64,000 bases of DNA from contig JAPQWV010000337.1 of NCBI GenBank assembly GCA_027422505.1, positions 605,001 through 669,000 of the forward strand, given 5' to 3'. This DNA is from Craterostigma plantagineum (Eukaryota > Streptophyta > Magnoliopsida > Lamiales > Linderniaceae). A program made the position numbers and the translations under genes. The number at the start of each line of letters is the position of its first letter. Position 1 is the stretch's first letter. Under the pieces are notes generated by a model. The model worked only from the letters and a program-made list of their open reading frames with translations, searched no databases and was not told the origin of the DNA. Positions 1 to 9,580 of the stretch are shown here, in pieces.

Positions 1-597
1 AACTTTCTGCTGGCTCTTCAAAATCAGGAATTTCAAGGTACCTTACCACATTTCTTAAAAAAACTACCACATCAGGTAGCAATAAAACCTCGTGAGACCC
101 ATCAGGTACCAGTAGTGATTGTCGTAGTACACGATAAAAGGATCCTAATACCACATTAATAATTCGATTAGTTTTGTTAATCAATCGAGTTTTCTTGGAG
201 ATGTATGTGTTCTCAATTGATGCAAACATAGTATTTGTTGATGATGAACTACTAAAAATCTCAATATTGCACGTTTATGCGAATGATTGATGGTAATGTC
301 GAAAGTTGAGTTCACTAGTCATGTACGCATATGGTTGTTCTTGCCAAAGATAGACTATTATGTTTAGTACTTGATGAATTACAATACGAACGTTCTCAAA
401 CTTTGAAATTATATATAAAATAACATTTTGTATACCATAAACACTTACTTCCTTTACTGTATGCGCTGGAATAACACTTCATTAAGAATACACATTGAAC
501 CACGTTAATATAACACATGTAGTGTACTAAAACACTTTATGTGCAAAATTATGACACATGATAGACCAAATAAAACCTTTCCTAAATCATTCCAACA
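1..597. other. No gene seen; A/T-rich spacer
   Basis: No coding frame with recognisable homology, no LTR boundary and no terminal inverted repeats were seen. Base composition and short fragments resemble the repeat array that follows, so this is probably older, more diverged repeat DNA. Confidence 0.5.
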
Positions 598-2096
598 TTG
601 TGGTATTATTTTGTATAAACAGTTATTTTGTCAACAGTTCGAAACTGTCGGGGAGCCCCATTTACACATTCTTATGATGATTAACGTCTTTAATTTATCA
701 TTGATAATTCAGAGCTAAGATGAAATTGATCATTTTCACCTACTCGAAAGCAACGTCGTGATATCAGTCGAATTGCTTGCTAATTTGGAGGCCATTAAAT
801 AATAATTCGATCATTAACATCCATAGATGTGTTTGATCATTAAGACCCATGATTAATTCGCGTCATATTCTGCTAATTGGGTCCATAACGAGATAATTTA
901 GCCATTTTTCATTCCAAACGTCATTGTTAGGTTTCCGATTGTCCGTTACCAATTGAGTGGATGATGGGTTATCGATTTACATATAAATATTTCTCGGGTC
1001 TTGTCTTGTGTTATTATATTTTTTGGGTTATTTTTCCGGAAGAACGAAGAAGAGTTACATTTCACGCGTTATATGATTCTTGTTGCTCAAGAAGTGTCTT
1101 ACTGAAGTGTTGTTTTAGCATATATTATGGTATTATATTTTTATAAACAATTATCTTTTGTCAACTTCGAAACTGTCGGGGAGCCCCATTTCCTCATTCT
1201 TACGATGATTAACGTCTGTAGTTTATCATTGATGATTCAGAACAAAGATGAAATTGATCATATTTTCACCTTACTCGAAAGCAACGTCGTGAATTCAGTC
1301 GAATTGCTTGCTAATTTGAAGATCGTTAAATAATAATTCGATCATTAACATCCATAGATGTGTTTGATCGTTAAGACCCATGATTAATTCGCGTCATATT
1401 ATGCTAATTGGGTCCATAACGAGATAATTTTGCCAGTTTCCAAATCCAAGCGTGATTGTTAGGTTTCCGATTGTCCGTTACCAATTGAGATGATGATTTA
1501 TCGATTTACATTTAAAGGTTTCTTGGGGTGTGTTATTATAATTTTTGGGGTTATTTTTCCGAAAGACGAAGTGTTTCATTTCACGCGTTATATGATTCTC
1601 GTTGCTCACGAGGTGTCTTACTGGAGGCAATTAGCGGTATAAGTAGTGGAATCTAAGTATCTGATGTAAATGAAGTGTTATGCTTAGCATATATTGTGGT
1701 ATTATTTTCGTATAAACAATTATTTTTTCTCAACGGTTCGAAACTGTTGGGGACCCCATTTCGCAATTCTTACGATGATTAACGTCTGTAATTTATCATT
1801 GATAATTCAGAACTAAGATGAAATTGATCGTATTTTCAACTTACACAAAAAGCAACCCGTGATTTCAGTGGAATCGCGTGTTAATCTGAAGGTCGTTAAA
1901 TAATAATTCGATCCATAGACGTGTTTGATCGTTAAGACCCATGATTAATTCACGTCATATTCTGCTAATTCGTTCCATAACGAGATAATTTCGTCAGTTT
2001 CCAAAACCAAACTGATTGTTAGGTTTCCGATTGTCCATTACCAATTGAGTGGATGATGAGTTATCGATTTACATTTAAATGTTTCTCGAGTCCTGT
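598..2096. repeat. Diverged tandem array, units of about 530-570 bp (copies A, B and most of C)
   Basis: The same ordered landmarks recur three times: a block ending in GAAACTGTCGGGGAGCCCCA (about 642-661, 1169-1188; degenerate at 1739-1757), then a stretch beginning GATGATTAACGTCT, then TAATAATTCGATCATTAACA (degenerate in the third copy), then TTAGGTTTCCGATTGTCC. Copies start near 598, 1127 and 1696. The third is interrupted at 2096 by the miniature LTR element and resumes at 3069. Units differ by many substitutions and short indels, so the array is old. Short ORFs across it do not repeat in a consistent frame, which argues against coding function. Confidence 0.75.
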
Positions 2097-2534
2097 TGTG
2101 ACGCCCGGGGCCGAAGAGGGCGGGGTGTGATCGTCGGTGACAAGGTGCACAGACAATGAGCGGCTCCTGGCAGGCTTCTAAGCGAAGGCTAAGAATGAGA
2201 GGGGATCCTGAGACTGACACTATATGGGCGTCATGCTAAGAATCGTATAAGAGAATTGATATTACTACTCATATCACCAAGGTCGACTTACCTTTTCGGG
2301 AGTCCATCTACAGAAACTCCAAAGTTTAGCGTGCTTGACTTGGGGCAATCCAGGGATGGGTGACCCCCAGAGAAGTTTGCCCTGGGTGCATGTGAGTGAG
2401 GACAAAGCACGCTGGAAGGTTAAGTGGTGTTACAGTTGGGCCAGACTATCAGTCGGAGTGTGGTGGGCCCAACCCCACAGGTCCCGGTAGGGACGGATGT
2501 TACAGTGATGCCCGGTATGGGACGGGTCGTTACA
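2097..2534 (+). repeat. 5' LTR of the TRIM-like element
   Basis: 438 bp, TG...CA bounded, GC-richer than its surroundings. Near its junction with the tract GAATGAGAGGGGATCC it lacks a short block that the 3' LTR retains, which explains most of the length difference. Confidence 0.85.
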
Positions 2535-2536
2535 GG

Positions 2537-2548
2537 TGGTATTAGAGC
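2537..2548 (+). other. Primer-binding site of the TRIM-like element
   Basis: TGGTATTAGAGC lies two bases after the LTR end. It matches the usual TGGTATCAGAGC complementary to the 3' end of initiator tRNA-Met, with one C-to-T change. Confidence 0.8.
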
Positions 2549-2606
2549 ACAACCTCTCGCAGTATGGTGCTGGTTCGGGGACGAACCAGGCCGAAGCTGG
2601 TGGTTA

Positions 2607-3068
2607 TGTGACGCCCGGGGCCGAAGAGGGCGGGGAGTGATCGCTGGTGCAAGGTGCACAGACAATGAGCGGCTCCTAGCAAGCTTCTAAGCGAAGGGAT
2701 ACGTGAATGAACCGATCCCACACCCGAATGAGAGGGGATCCTGAGACTGATACTGTATGGGCTTGTCAGGCTAAGAATCGTATAAGAGAATTGATAGTAC
2801 TACTCATATCACCAAGGTCGACTTACCTTTTCGGGAGTCCATCTATAGAAACTCCAAAGTTAAGCGTGCTTGACTTGGGGCAATCTAGGGATGGGTGACT
2901 CCATGAGAAGTTTGCCCTGGGTGCGTGTGAGTGAGGACAAAGCATGCTGGAAGGTTAAGTGGTGATACAGTGGGCTCGACTATCAGTTGGAGTGTGGTGA
3001 GCCCAACCCCACAGGTCCCGATAGGGACGGATGTTACAGTGGTGCTCGGTATGGGACGGGTCGTTACA
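2607..3068 (+). repeat. 3' LTR of the TRIM-like element
   Basis: 462 bp, ending GGGTCGTTACA, followed directly by the target duplication CCTGT. The left edge of the large tandem duplication (2712) lies inside this LTR, so the second copy at 7670 starts mid-LTR. Confidence 0.85.
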
Positions 3069-3285
3069 CCTGTCTTATGTTATTACATTTTTTGGGTTTA
3101 TTTTTCCGGAAGAACGAAAAATCTTTACATTGCACGCGTTATATGGTACTCGTTGCAAGTGTCTTTGTGGAGGCTTTTAGCGGTATATATCGTGGAATAT
3201 ATGTTACCTTATGTCATGGAAGTGTTTTTTATAGCATGTATTTAGTTTTGTTTTTCGTATAAACTGTTATTTTTTGTCAACAGTT
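3069..3285. repeat. Remainder of tandem unit C and start of unit D
   Basis: Sequence after the TRIM-like element continues the interrupted unit (TTTTTCCGGAAGAACGAA, then CACGCGTTATATGGTACTCG). It reaches the start of a further unit at about 3226 before homology fades after GTCAACAGTT. The same stretch recurs at 8027-8243 in the duplicated copy. Confidence 0.7.
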
Positions 3286-4133
3286 CCAACCTAGCTATGA
3301 ATCGTTTCTCAATCGGGAAATCTAATTAACGCATTTTCCAGTCTTGTTATGTTCGCGAGAACATTTGTTTTAAATTAGAAGACATGTGTTCTACTTTTTG
3401 CAGGAAGAGTTATACTAGAAAATAGTGTTATATTAGTTGCAGAAAGTGTTACCCAAGTAGTGTGATGTGTTACAAAAATGAAAAACGTTTAAATCTTAGC
3501 TCGCGCGTCGTTATTCCATGATTAACATCAATAATTCTCGTCGATTACGAAGCCTTATGTACAAATTGAGTCGAATCTAACTTACTCGGCCATTAAAGTG
3601 AAAATTTCACCTGTTTTAAGCAAGATTTTCGAATTGAGTTTGAAGCATTACTCCATTATAAACATCGAAAATTTTGTTGGTTATGAGGACCCATGAAAAA
3701 TTATGGTCGATTTTACCTTATTTGATCTTTAACGACGAGATTGAGCCAACTTTCGAGGATTTGTTTTTGCTTCAACGTGGTTTTGATTCAATGGAGAAGA
3801 TGGCAATATATGTAATTTTCACAGAATAAAGGATAAATGAGTCTTTCATCTCAAATTGGTCCTTAACTCTAAAGCAAGCATAATATGGTTCCTTATAAAT
3901 TCTTTTAAAAGCAATGGGGCCTGAAACCTAATGAAAATGATAAGTAGGCCTGAAACCCAATTTCACCAATAAAATATGGTTTCTGAGTTTGTTAGTAGTT
4001 AAGAAATAACATCATTATCAGAAAAGCGTATCGATCCTTCAAAATTTAGTCTAAGTATAAGCTGCAACAAGAAGGCTAAGATCAAAACTGACAGTCCAAG
4101 CATGTTTTTTGTAGGCAAATTAGTAGTTCAAAT
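3286..4133. other. Noncoding sequence upstream of the C1 copia LTR
   Basis: No coding frame or terminal repeats were recognised. The tract is present again at 8244-9107 with a few percent divergence and small indels, because it lies inside the duplicated segment. A run near 3830-3960 contains closely spaced short imperfect repeats (GGCCTGAAACC twice). Confidence 0.5.
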
Positions 4134-4371
4134 TGTTATAAACATAATTTTATGGATGTCCACTCAACTTCTTCAACTCATAACCTCCTCATTATTTCTC
4201 ATTCACCCCTCTCCTCTTTATTTTACATTACTCATACTCCACGATCTTTTGTGAGCAATGTAAAGGCTTTACCTCAAGCCTATAAATAGAGACACTTGTA
4301 CCAGTGAAAATACACAAGTGAATGAAAATATCTCTTATGCTCTCTATGCATTTGCAATAATTTTTACAACA
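4134..4371 (+). repeat. 5' LTR of copia element C1 (copy 1)
   Basis: 238 bp bounded by TGTTATAAACAT and TTTTTACAACA, with TGTT/AACA termini. It contains a TATA box (TATAAATAG, 4281-4289) at the expected place for a copia promoter. CGTTATCAGCACGAG follows immediately, the conserved primer-site region of this copia group. An identical-length copy lies at 9108-9345. No matching 3' LTR was found, because the element is broken further right. Confidence 0.75.
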
Positions 4372-4392
4372 CGTTATCAGCACGAGACTCTA
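4372..4392 (+). other. Probable primer-binding region of copia C1
   Basis: TTATCAGCACGAG directly after the LTR is the position where reverse transcription is primed. It does not match the 3' end of initiator tRNA-Met, so the priming tRNA or tRNA fragment is not assigned here. Confidence 0.45.
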
Positions 4393-5124
4393 GCCGACGC
4401 CAACGTTTATTTCTTCTTGATTAAGTTCGGTTCTTTGTACTTAACGTCTCTTTCACTATGTTTTTCGTTATGGCTAACCTCGCAAAACTTGAGTTCGTCG
4501 CTCTTGATATCACGGGGAAGAATTGCTTGTCATGGGTCCTAGATGTGGAAATCCATCTAGACGCTAATGGTCTTGGTGAGACCATAAAAGCCGAAAATGA
4601 AGCCACTAATCAAGAAAAGGCCAAAGCTATGCTATTTCTCCGTCACCATCTTGACGAGGGGTTGAAAAGTGAGTACCTGACGATCAAAGATCAACTTATC
4701 TTGTGGGCAAGCTTGAAGAAAAGGTACGAACATCAAAAGACGGTTACTCTTTCACGAACTCGTTACGATTGGATACACTTGCGTCTGCAAGATTTCAAAA
4801 CTGTAAGTGAGTATAATTCAACAATACTTAAAATCTGTTCTCAATTGCAACTATGTGGCGAGAAAGTGACCGATGAAGACACGTTGGAGAAAACTTTCTC
4901 CACTTTTCACGCTTCGAATGTGCTCATGCAGCAGCAATATCGTGAAAAAGGTTTTAAAAAGTATTCTGAATTGATTTATTGCCTTCTTGGTGCTGAACAA
5001 AATAATGAGCTTTTGTTGAAAATCATGAGGTCCATCCAACTGGTGCTGCACCGTCAAACAAGTCAACCATGCAACATGATTATAAGCAAGTTAGAGGTCG
5101 TTGTCGTGGTCGTGGACGTGGCGA

Positions 5125-6265
5125 AAAATAAAAAGAAAAAGAAAAAAAAGAAAATTGGAAAAAATAATAAAAAAATAAAAAAAATTAAAAAATAAAGATT
5201 CAAGTTGGAAATATATAAAATTTAATCATATTCTTTAATATTAATTTTTTATGTTATTAAATTATAAGTAATAGCTCAAAATATAAAAATCAATACAAAT
5301 CTTATTATTTAACAATATTATGTAATATGTTATTTTCTGGCGGGCCTGCCTGCGGCCCTCCCCGCCCGCCCCGCCAAAGCCCACGGCCCGCGCAGGCATG
5401 CCCGCTCCGGCCTAGGGCTGGGCATTCGGTACAAACCGTACCGAACCGAAATTTCGATCCGAAATTTCGGTTCGATGATTTGAAGAACGGAATACCGAAC
5501 CGAACCGATCGGTTCGGTTCGGTAAAACCGAATCTTTTTTCGGTTATTTACCGAAAGAACTGAAGTAAAAAAAAATTGAATCGTCTGTTCCTGCGGGACG
5601 GCGGAGAGGAAGCCCGTGAGGGCGGCGCGGCCGAAGAACTGCCGACGAACACAGTGGCGCATCGGCGGTTTCGATCCACTGCAAGCACGACCTAATCTGT
5701 GGGCGCTGCACGACCTAACTCGTCGTCGCTGCAGCCTTTTTGAAGAACGCTACAGCCGCTGCAGCTCGTCCTTTTTCCTAAGCAATGCGAAACTCAGTGT
5801 TTTTTTGGAAGAGCCCTGGGCGTCGGCGGTTTGATTGAAGATGATAGAATTTTATTTTCTGAGAAGTCGTGTAGAGGAAGAAGAGTAAATAAAGAACCCT
5901 AATTTGAATATAATTCTTTGGGGCAGTATATTTGTTGGGTTGTGACTTGTGTGTGGGCTATATTTATTGGGCTGTAAATTAAATATATTGTAAGTATTCT
6001 CTTGGCCCATTTCGACCCAAGAAACATATAACTAATAAATTTAATATATTTTATTGGAAATTCGGTAATTCGGCAGCGAAAATACCGAACCAGAAAACTT
6101 GTACCGAACCGAAATACCGAAATTTCAAAACTTATGTACCGAATACCGAACCGAATTTTTTCGGTTCGGTTCGGTAAACCGAATTGTGCCCACCCCTACT
6201 CAGACCCGCTCCCTGGCGGGCCTGAAAATTAACAGCCCGACACGCCAGTGGTGGGCCCGTTTTCC
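5125..6265. mobile_element. Outer hAT-like non-autonomous element inside C1 gag
   Basis: An A-rich core followed by strongly GC-rich blocks (GGCGGGCCTGCC, CCCGCCCCGCC) interrupts the gag frame. The core and GC blocks resemble those at 36705-36950, so the two are family members. GC-rich ends that flank an A/T core are seen in some plant hAT derivatives. Exact termini and target duplication could not be set, so the class is tentative and the coordinates approximate. Confidence 0.4.
5413..6198. mobile_element. hAT non-autonomous element with CCGAACCGAA-rich ends (786 bp)
   Basis: Termini TAGGGCTGGGCATTCGGT and (reverse complement of the right end) TAGGGGTGGGCACAATTCGGT form inverted repeats. 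Subterminal DNA is packed with ACCGAACCGAA and its complement. Flanking 8-mers CTCCGGCC (5405-5412) and CTCAGACC (6199-6206) agree at 6 of 8 positions, a decayed hAT target duplication. It is nested in the outer GC-ended element. No transposase is encoded. A relative with similar subterminal repeats is at 38740-39139. Confidence 0.75.
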
Positions 6266-6547
6266 AGCTCTGCCTGTCGTACGCCAAAAAGCATTTCGTC
6301 AACCTCTATCAAGCATCGTTGAAGAAAAAGGAGAAAAATATTGAGACAAACTTCCCTAGTGATCTTGGTCTCACCGACGATGACTTTAATGATTTTACTT
6401 CTTTAAATATTGAGGATTTCTTTGTCAATCACCCCGAAGGTGAAACTAGTGGTAGTCACCTCAAAGGTGAAACTATTGTAAATCACCCTAAAGATGATAT
6501 TACTAGAAATGCCTAAGTCTTTTCAGGCTATTTTAATAAAATAAATA

Positions 6548-7669
6548 TTTTTTTAATTAATATTAATTAAATAGGTAAAAATTTAAACCTATTAATAAAA
6601 TAGATGATTCCGTAACTCTAAATTACGAATTATAAATTGTATCGCCAGGATACGAATTAGTCTGCGTTGGATTCAGTTCCTATTAAATATAATTCAAATA
6701 TCTGTGATACGATTTATAATTCGTAACTTGTAGTTACGAATTAGGTCGGGATTAGTAGCAGCCGCGACCTCCTCTCTTCTCAGACGAACTCTCAGAAGAC
6801 GAGGTCACGGCGACGAACGACGGCGGCGACAAGCTCACGGCGACTAGCGGACGGCGGTGGCGACGATAACGACGGTGGCGGTGGCGGACGGCGACGAACG
6901 GACTGCGGCGAACGGACGACAACGACGATAACGGCGGCGGTGCAGCGAGAGTAATTTAGGCGTAAATTGTAAGTTGATTCGTTAATTTAGCGTATTATTT
7001 TCTTCGATTTAGGTTTAAATTGTTTTCTTTGATTGAGGCTTAATTGTATATGGCGAGTTGGCCGTAAATTATTTTCGTTGATTTAGGCGTAAATTGTTTT
7101 CGTTGATTTAGGCTTAAATTGTATTTGTTGATTTGGGCGTAAAATGTTTTCGTTGATTTGAGCGTAACGTTGATTTAGCGTAATTTTTTTCGTTGATTTT
7201 ATTTTATTTTATTAGTTTTTGAAGAATGGAGGACTTAAGTTGCTACGGCCCGGTAGACGGTTCAGTTCTGACGATACAAACGAGTCATCATTCGCGCTAC
7301 GTCATTTCAAACCCGGAGTGGATAGATAAGATGCTCAAGATCCGGTCATTAGAGGGCATTAGTTGGGGTACGACACAAGACCCCATTATTCTTCATGGCG
7401 GGTTATTAAGAAATTTGCACGACATGGGACTATACGGGGTGTTAGTTGCATGTCGCAGAAGGTAGACACGCATCTTATTACGGTGCTAATAGAGCGTTGG
7501 AGGAAGGAGACGCACATGTTTCACTTCCCAGTTGGAGAGGAGACGGTTACATTGGCCGATGTGGGTATACTATGGAGACTTCCAGTAACCGAACGGTGCG
7601 TGTCAGGCGTGATCCACTCGAAGTCCGTCGCAGCTTGGCAGGACGACTGTGAGCGACTGCTCGGCCCAT
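6548..7669 (+). mobile_element. MULE with PMD gene, copy 1 (left part only)
   Basis: The left terminal inverted repeat (about 6548-6663) matches the right terminus at 31908-32023 in reverse complement. Inside are a GC-rich stretch (6770-6950), a short-period minisatellite (6955-7200) and the PMD gene. The duplication junction at 7670 removes the right half, so this copy has no right terminus. It inserted into C1 just after the gag tail. Confidence 0.75.
6955..7200 (+). repeat. Minisatellite of about 25-30 bp units upstream of PMD
   Basis: Degenerate copies of TTAGGCGTAAATTGTTTTCG follow one another seven or eight times ahead of the PMD start codon. The same array is at 30617-30860 in copy 2, where G2 inserted in its first unit (target duplication CGTAA). 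It probably lies in an untranslated leader. Confidence 0.65.
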
Positions 7670-7676
7670 CCGATCC
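7226..7676 (+). pseudogene. Plant mobile domain (PMD, MAIN-like) gene, copy 1, truncated
   Basis: An in-frame ATG at 7226 opens a protein with the PMD signature: GPVDGSVLTIQTSHHSRYV near the N-terminus, then LHDMGLYGV, then ERWRKETHMFHFPVGEE and ADVGILWRL. One base is missing near 7440 relative to the second copy (30881), so the frame breaks after GLYGV and continues from about 7447. The duplication junction CCGATC at 7670 cuts the gene. PMD proteins of the MAIN/MAIL type act in nuclear silencing and genome stability when they are host genes; MULE-borne versions are of unknown function. This copy cannot make a complete domain. Confidence 0.75.
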
Positions 7677-9107
7677 CACACCCGAATGAGAGGGGATCCT
7701 GAGACTGATACTGTATGGGCGTGTCAGGCTAAGAATCGTATAAGAGAATTGATAGTACTACTCATATCACCAAGGTCGACTTACCTTTTCGGGAGTCCAT
7801 CTATAGAAACTCCAAAGTTAAGCGTGCTTGATTTGGGGCAATCTAGGGAAGGGTGACCCCATGAGAAGTTTGCCCTGGGTGCGTGTGAGTGAGGACAAAG
7901 CATGCTGGAAGGTTAAGTGGTGATACAGTGGGCTCGACTATCAGTTGGAGTGTGGTGAGCCCAACCCCACAGGTCCCGATAGGGACGGATGTTACAGTGG
8001 TGCTCGGTATGGGACGGGTTGTTACACCTGTCTTATGTTATTACATTTTTTGGGTTTATTTTTCCGGAAGAACGAAAAATCTTTACATTGCACGCGTTAT
8101 ATGGTACTCGTTGCAAGTGTCTTTGTGGAGGCTTTTAGCGGTATATATCGTGGAATATATGTTACCTTATGTCATGGAAGTGTTTTTTGTAGCATGTATT
8201 TAGTTTTGTTTTTCGTATAAACTGTTATTTTTTGTCAACAGTTCCAACCTAGCTATGAACCGTTTCTCAATCGGGAAAATTCATGCATTTTCCGATCTTG
8301 TTATGTTCGCGAGAACATTTGTTCTAAATTAGAAGACATGTGTTCTCCTCTTTGCAGGAAGAGTTATACCAGAAAATAGTGTTATATTAGTTGCAGAAAG
8401 TGTTACCCAAGTAGTGTGATGTGTTACAAAAATGAAAAACGTTTAAATCTTAGCTCGCGCGTCGTTATTCCATGATTAACATCAATAATTCTCGTCGATT
8501 ACGAAGCCTTATGTACAAATTGAGTCGAACCTAACTTACTCGGCCATTAAAGTGAAAATTTCACCTGTTTTTAAGCAAGATTTTCGAATTAAGTTTGAAG
8601 CATTACTCCATTATAAACATTGAAAAATTTCGTTGGTTATGAGGACCCATGAAAAATTATGGTCTATTTACCTTATTTGATCTTTAACGACGAGATTGAG
8701 CCAACTTTCGAAGAATTTTTTTTGCTTCAACGTGGTTTTGATTCAATGGAGAAGATGATGGCAATATATGTAATTTTCGCAGAATAAAGGATAAATGAGT
8801 CTTTCATCTCAAATTGGTCCTTAACTCTAAAGCAAGCATAATATGGGTCCTTATAAATTATTTTAAAATCAATGGGGCCTGAAACCTAATGAAAATATGA
8901 TAAGTAGGCCTGAAACCCAATTTCACCAATAAAATATGGTTTCTGAGTTTGTTTGTAGTTAAGAAATAACATCATTATCAGAAAAGCGGAGTATCGATCC
9001 TTCAAAATTTAGTCTAAGTATAAGCTGCAATAAGAAGGCTAAGATAAAAAATGACAGTCCAAGCATGTCATTTTTTATAAACATTATAAAAAATTAGTAG
9101 TTCAAAT

Positions 9108-9345
9108 TGTTATAAACATTATTTTATGGATGACCACTCAACTTCTTCAACTCATAACCTCCTCATTATTTCTCATTCACCCCTCTCCTCTTTATTTTAC
9201 ATTACTCATACTCCACGATCTTTTGTGATCAATGTAAAGGCTTTACCTCAAGCCTATAAATAGAGACACTTGTACCAGTGAAAATACACAAGTGAATGAA
9301 AATATCTCTTATGCTCTCTATGCATTTGCAATAATTTTTACAACA
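9108..9345 (+). repeat. 5' LTR of copia element C1 (copy 2)
   Basis: 238 bp, TGTTATAAACAT to TTTTTACAACA, with TATA box TATAAATAG at 9255-9263 and the same primer-site region after it. It arose by segmental duplication rather than by separate transposition, since the flanks are shared with 4134-4371. Confidence 0.75.
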
Positions 9346-9431
9346 CGTTATCAGCACGAGACTCTAGCCGACGCCAACGTTTATTTCTTCTTGATTAAGT
9401 TCGGTTCTTTGTACTTTACGTCTCTTTTACT

Positions 9432-9580
9432 ATGTTTTCCGTTACGGCTAACCTCGCAAAACTTGAGTTCATCGCTCTTGATATCACGGGGAAGAATTGC
9501 TTGTCATGGGTCCTAGATGTGGAAATCCATCTAGACGCTAATGGTCTTGGTGAGACCATAAAAGCCGAAAATGAAGCCAC
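9432..9580 (+). pseudogene. Gag of copia C1 (copy 2), 5' piece
   Basis: It corresponds to the first 37 or so codons of the copy-1 Gag. The second in-frame ATG of copy 1 is ACG here (9444-9446), leaving the ATG at 9432. G1 inserted at 9580/9581 and split the gene; it resumes at 19691. Confidence 0.7.
9576..9580. repeat. Target-site duplication of G1 (left)
   Basis: GCCAC, repeated exactly at 19691-19695 after the G1 right end. The interrupted gag reads across once G1 and one GCCAC are removed. Confidence 0.9.

Larger units (their letters stand above)
2097..3068 (+). mobile_element. Miniature LTR retrotransposon (TRIM-like), complete, 972 bp
   Basis: Two direct LTRs (2097-2534 and 2607-3068) begin TGTGACGCCCGGGGCC and end GTTACA. 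They flank only 72 bp of internal DNA. The internal segment opens with a near-perfect initiator tRNA-Met primer site and contains TTCGGGGACGAA, the motif found just before the polypurine tract in the Ty3/gypsy elements G1 and G2 of this window. A perfect 5-bp target duplication CCTGT lies at 2092-2096 and 3069-3073. There is no coding capacity, so it must have used proteins of another element. The shared motif suggests derivation from a Ty3/gypsy element by loss of gag-pol; that step is inference. The LTRs differ by several percent and one roughly 24-bp net indel. Confidence 0.88.
4470..6515 (+). pseudogene. Gag of Ty1/copia element C1 (copy 1), interrupted
   Basis: The reading frame starts at ATG 4470 (an in-frame ATG also lies at 4458) and encodes a copia-type Gag beginning MANLAKLEF, with the usual LSW motif near residue 24 and a retrotran_gag/UBN2-like helical region of about 180 residues. 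Near 5020 the frame shifts: the arginine/glycine-rich RNA-binding segment (RGRGRGEK) continues in another frame to about 5130. There a hAT-like element splits the gene. Gag resumes after about 6265 with the last zinc-knuckle cysteine (CRTP), the post-knuckle region and the acidic tail (frame open 6319-6515). Gag would package element RNA in cytoplasmic particles. The MULE terminal repeat begins at 6548. No functional product is expected. Confidence 0.75.
2712..7669. repeat. Tandem segmental duplication, copy 1 (about 4.96 kb)
   Basis: The order TRIM LTR, repeat unit, C1 copia LTR, C1 gag, MULE left end, PMD gene is repeated from 7670 onward. Copy 1 ends inside the PMD gene at the 6-bp word CCGATC (7670-7675). 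CCGATC also occurs at the left edge (2712-2717) and at the far end of copy 2 (31328-31333), where the PMD sequence runs on into different DNA. Removing G1, G2 and one deletion from copy 2 gives almost the same length, which supports a simple head-to-tail duplication. Confidence 0.85.

Noticed and set aside
5327..5834. Open frames in the GC-rich and CCGAA-rich DNA (5327-5563, 5330-5662, 5616-5834)
   Set aside because: They lie in inverted-repeat termini of hAT elements and read low-complexity sequence with no family resemblance.
6736..6950. CG-rich island as a host gene promoter
   Set aside because: The tract lies inside MULE termini, recurs at 20120-20341 by duplication and leads only to the PMD passenger gene.
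7889..8220. Open frames repeated at 2931-3262 and 7889-8220 as a conserved small protein
   Set aside because: Their repetition is due to the segmental duplication. They run across the TRIM LTR end into the tandem repeat unit, so they are not a gene.
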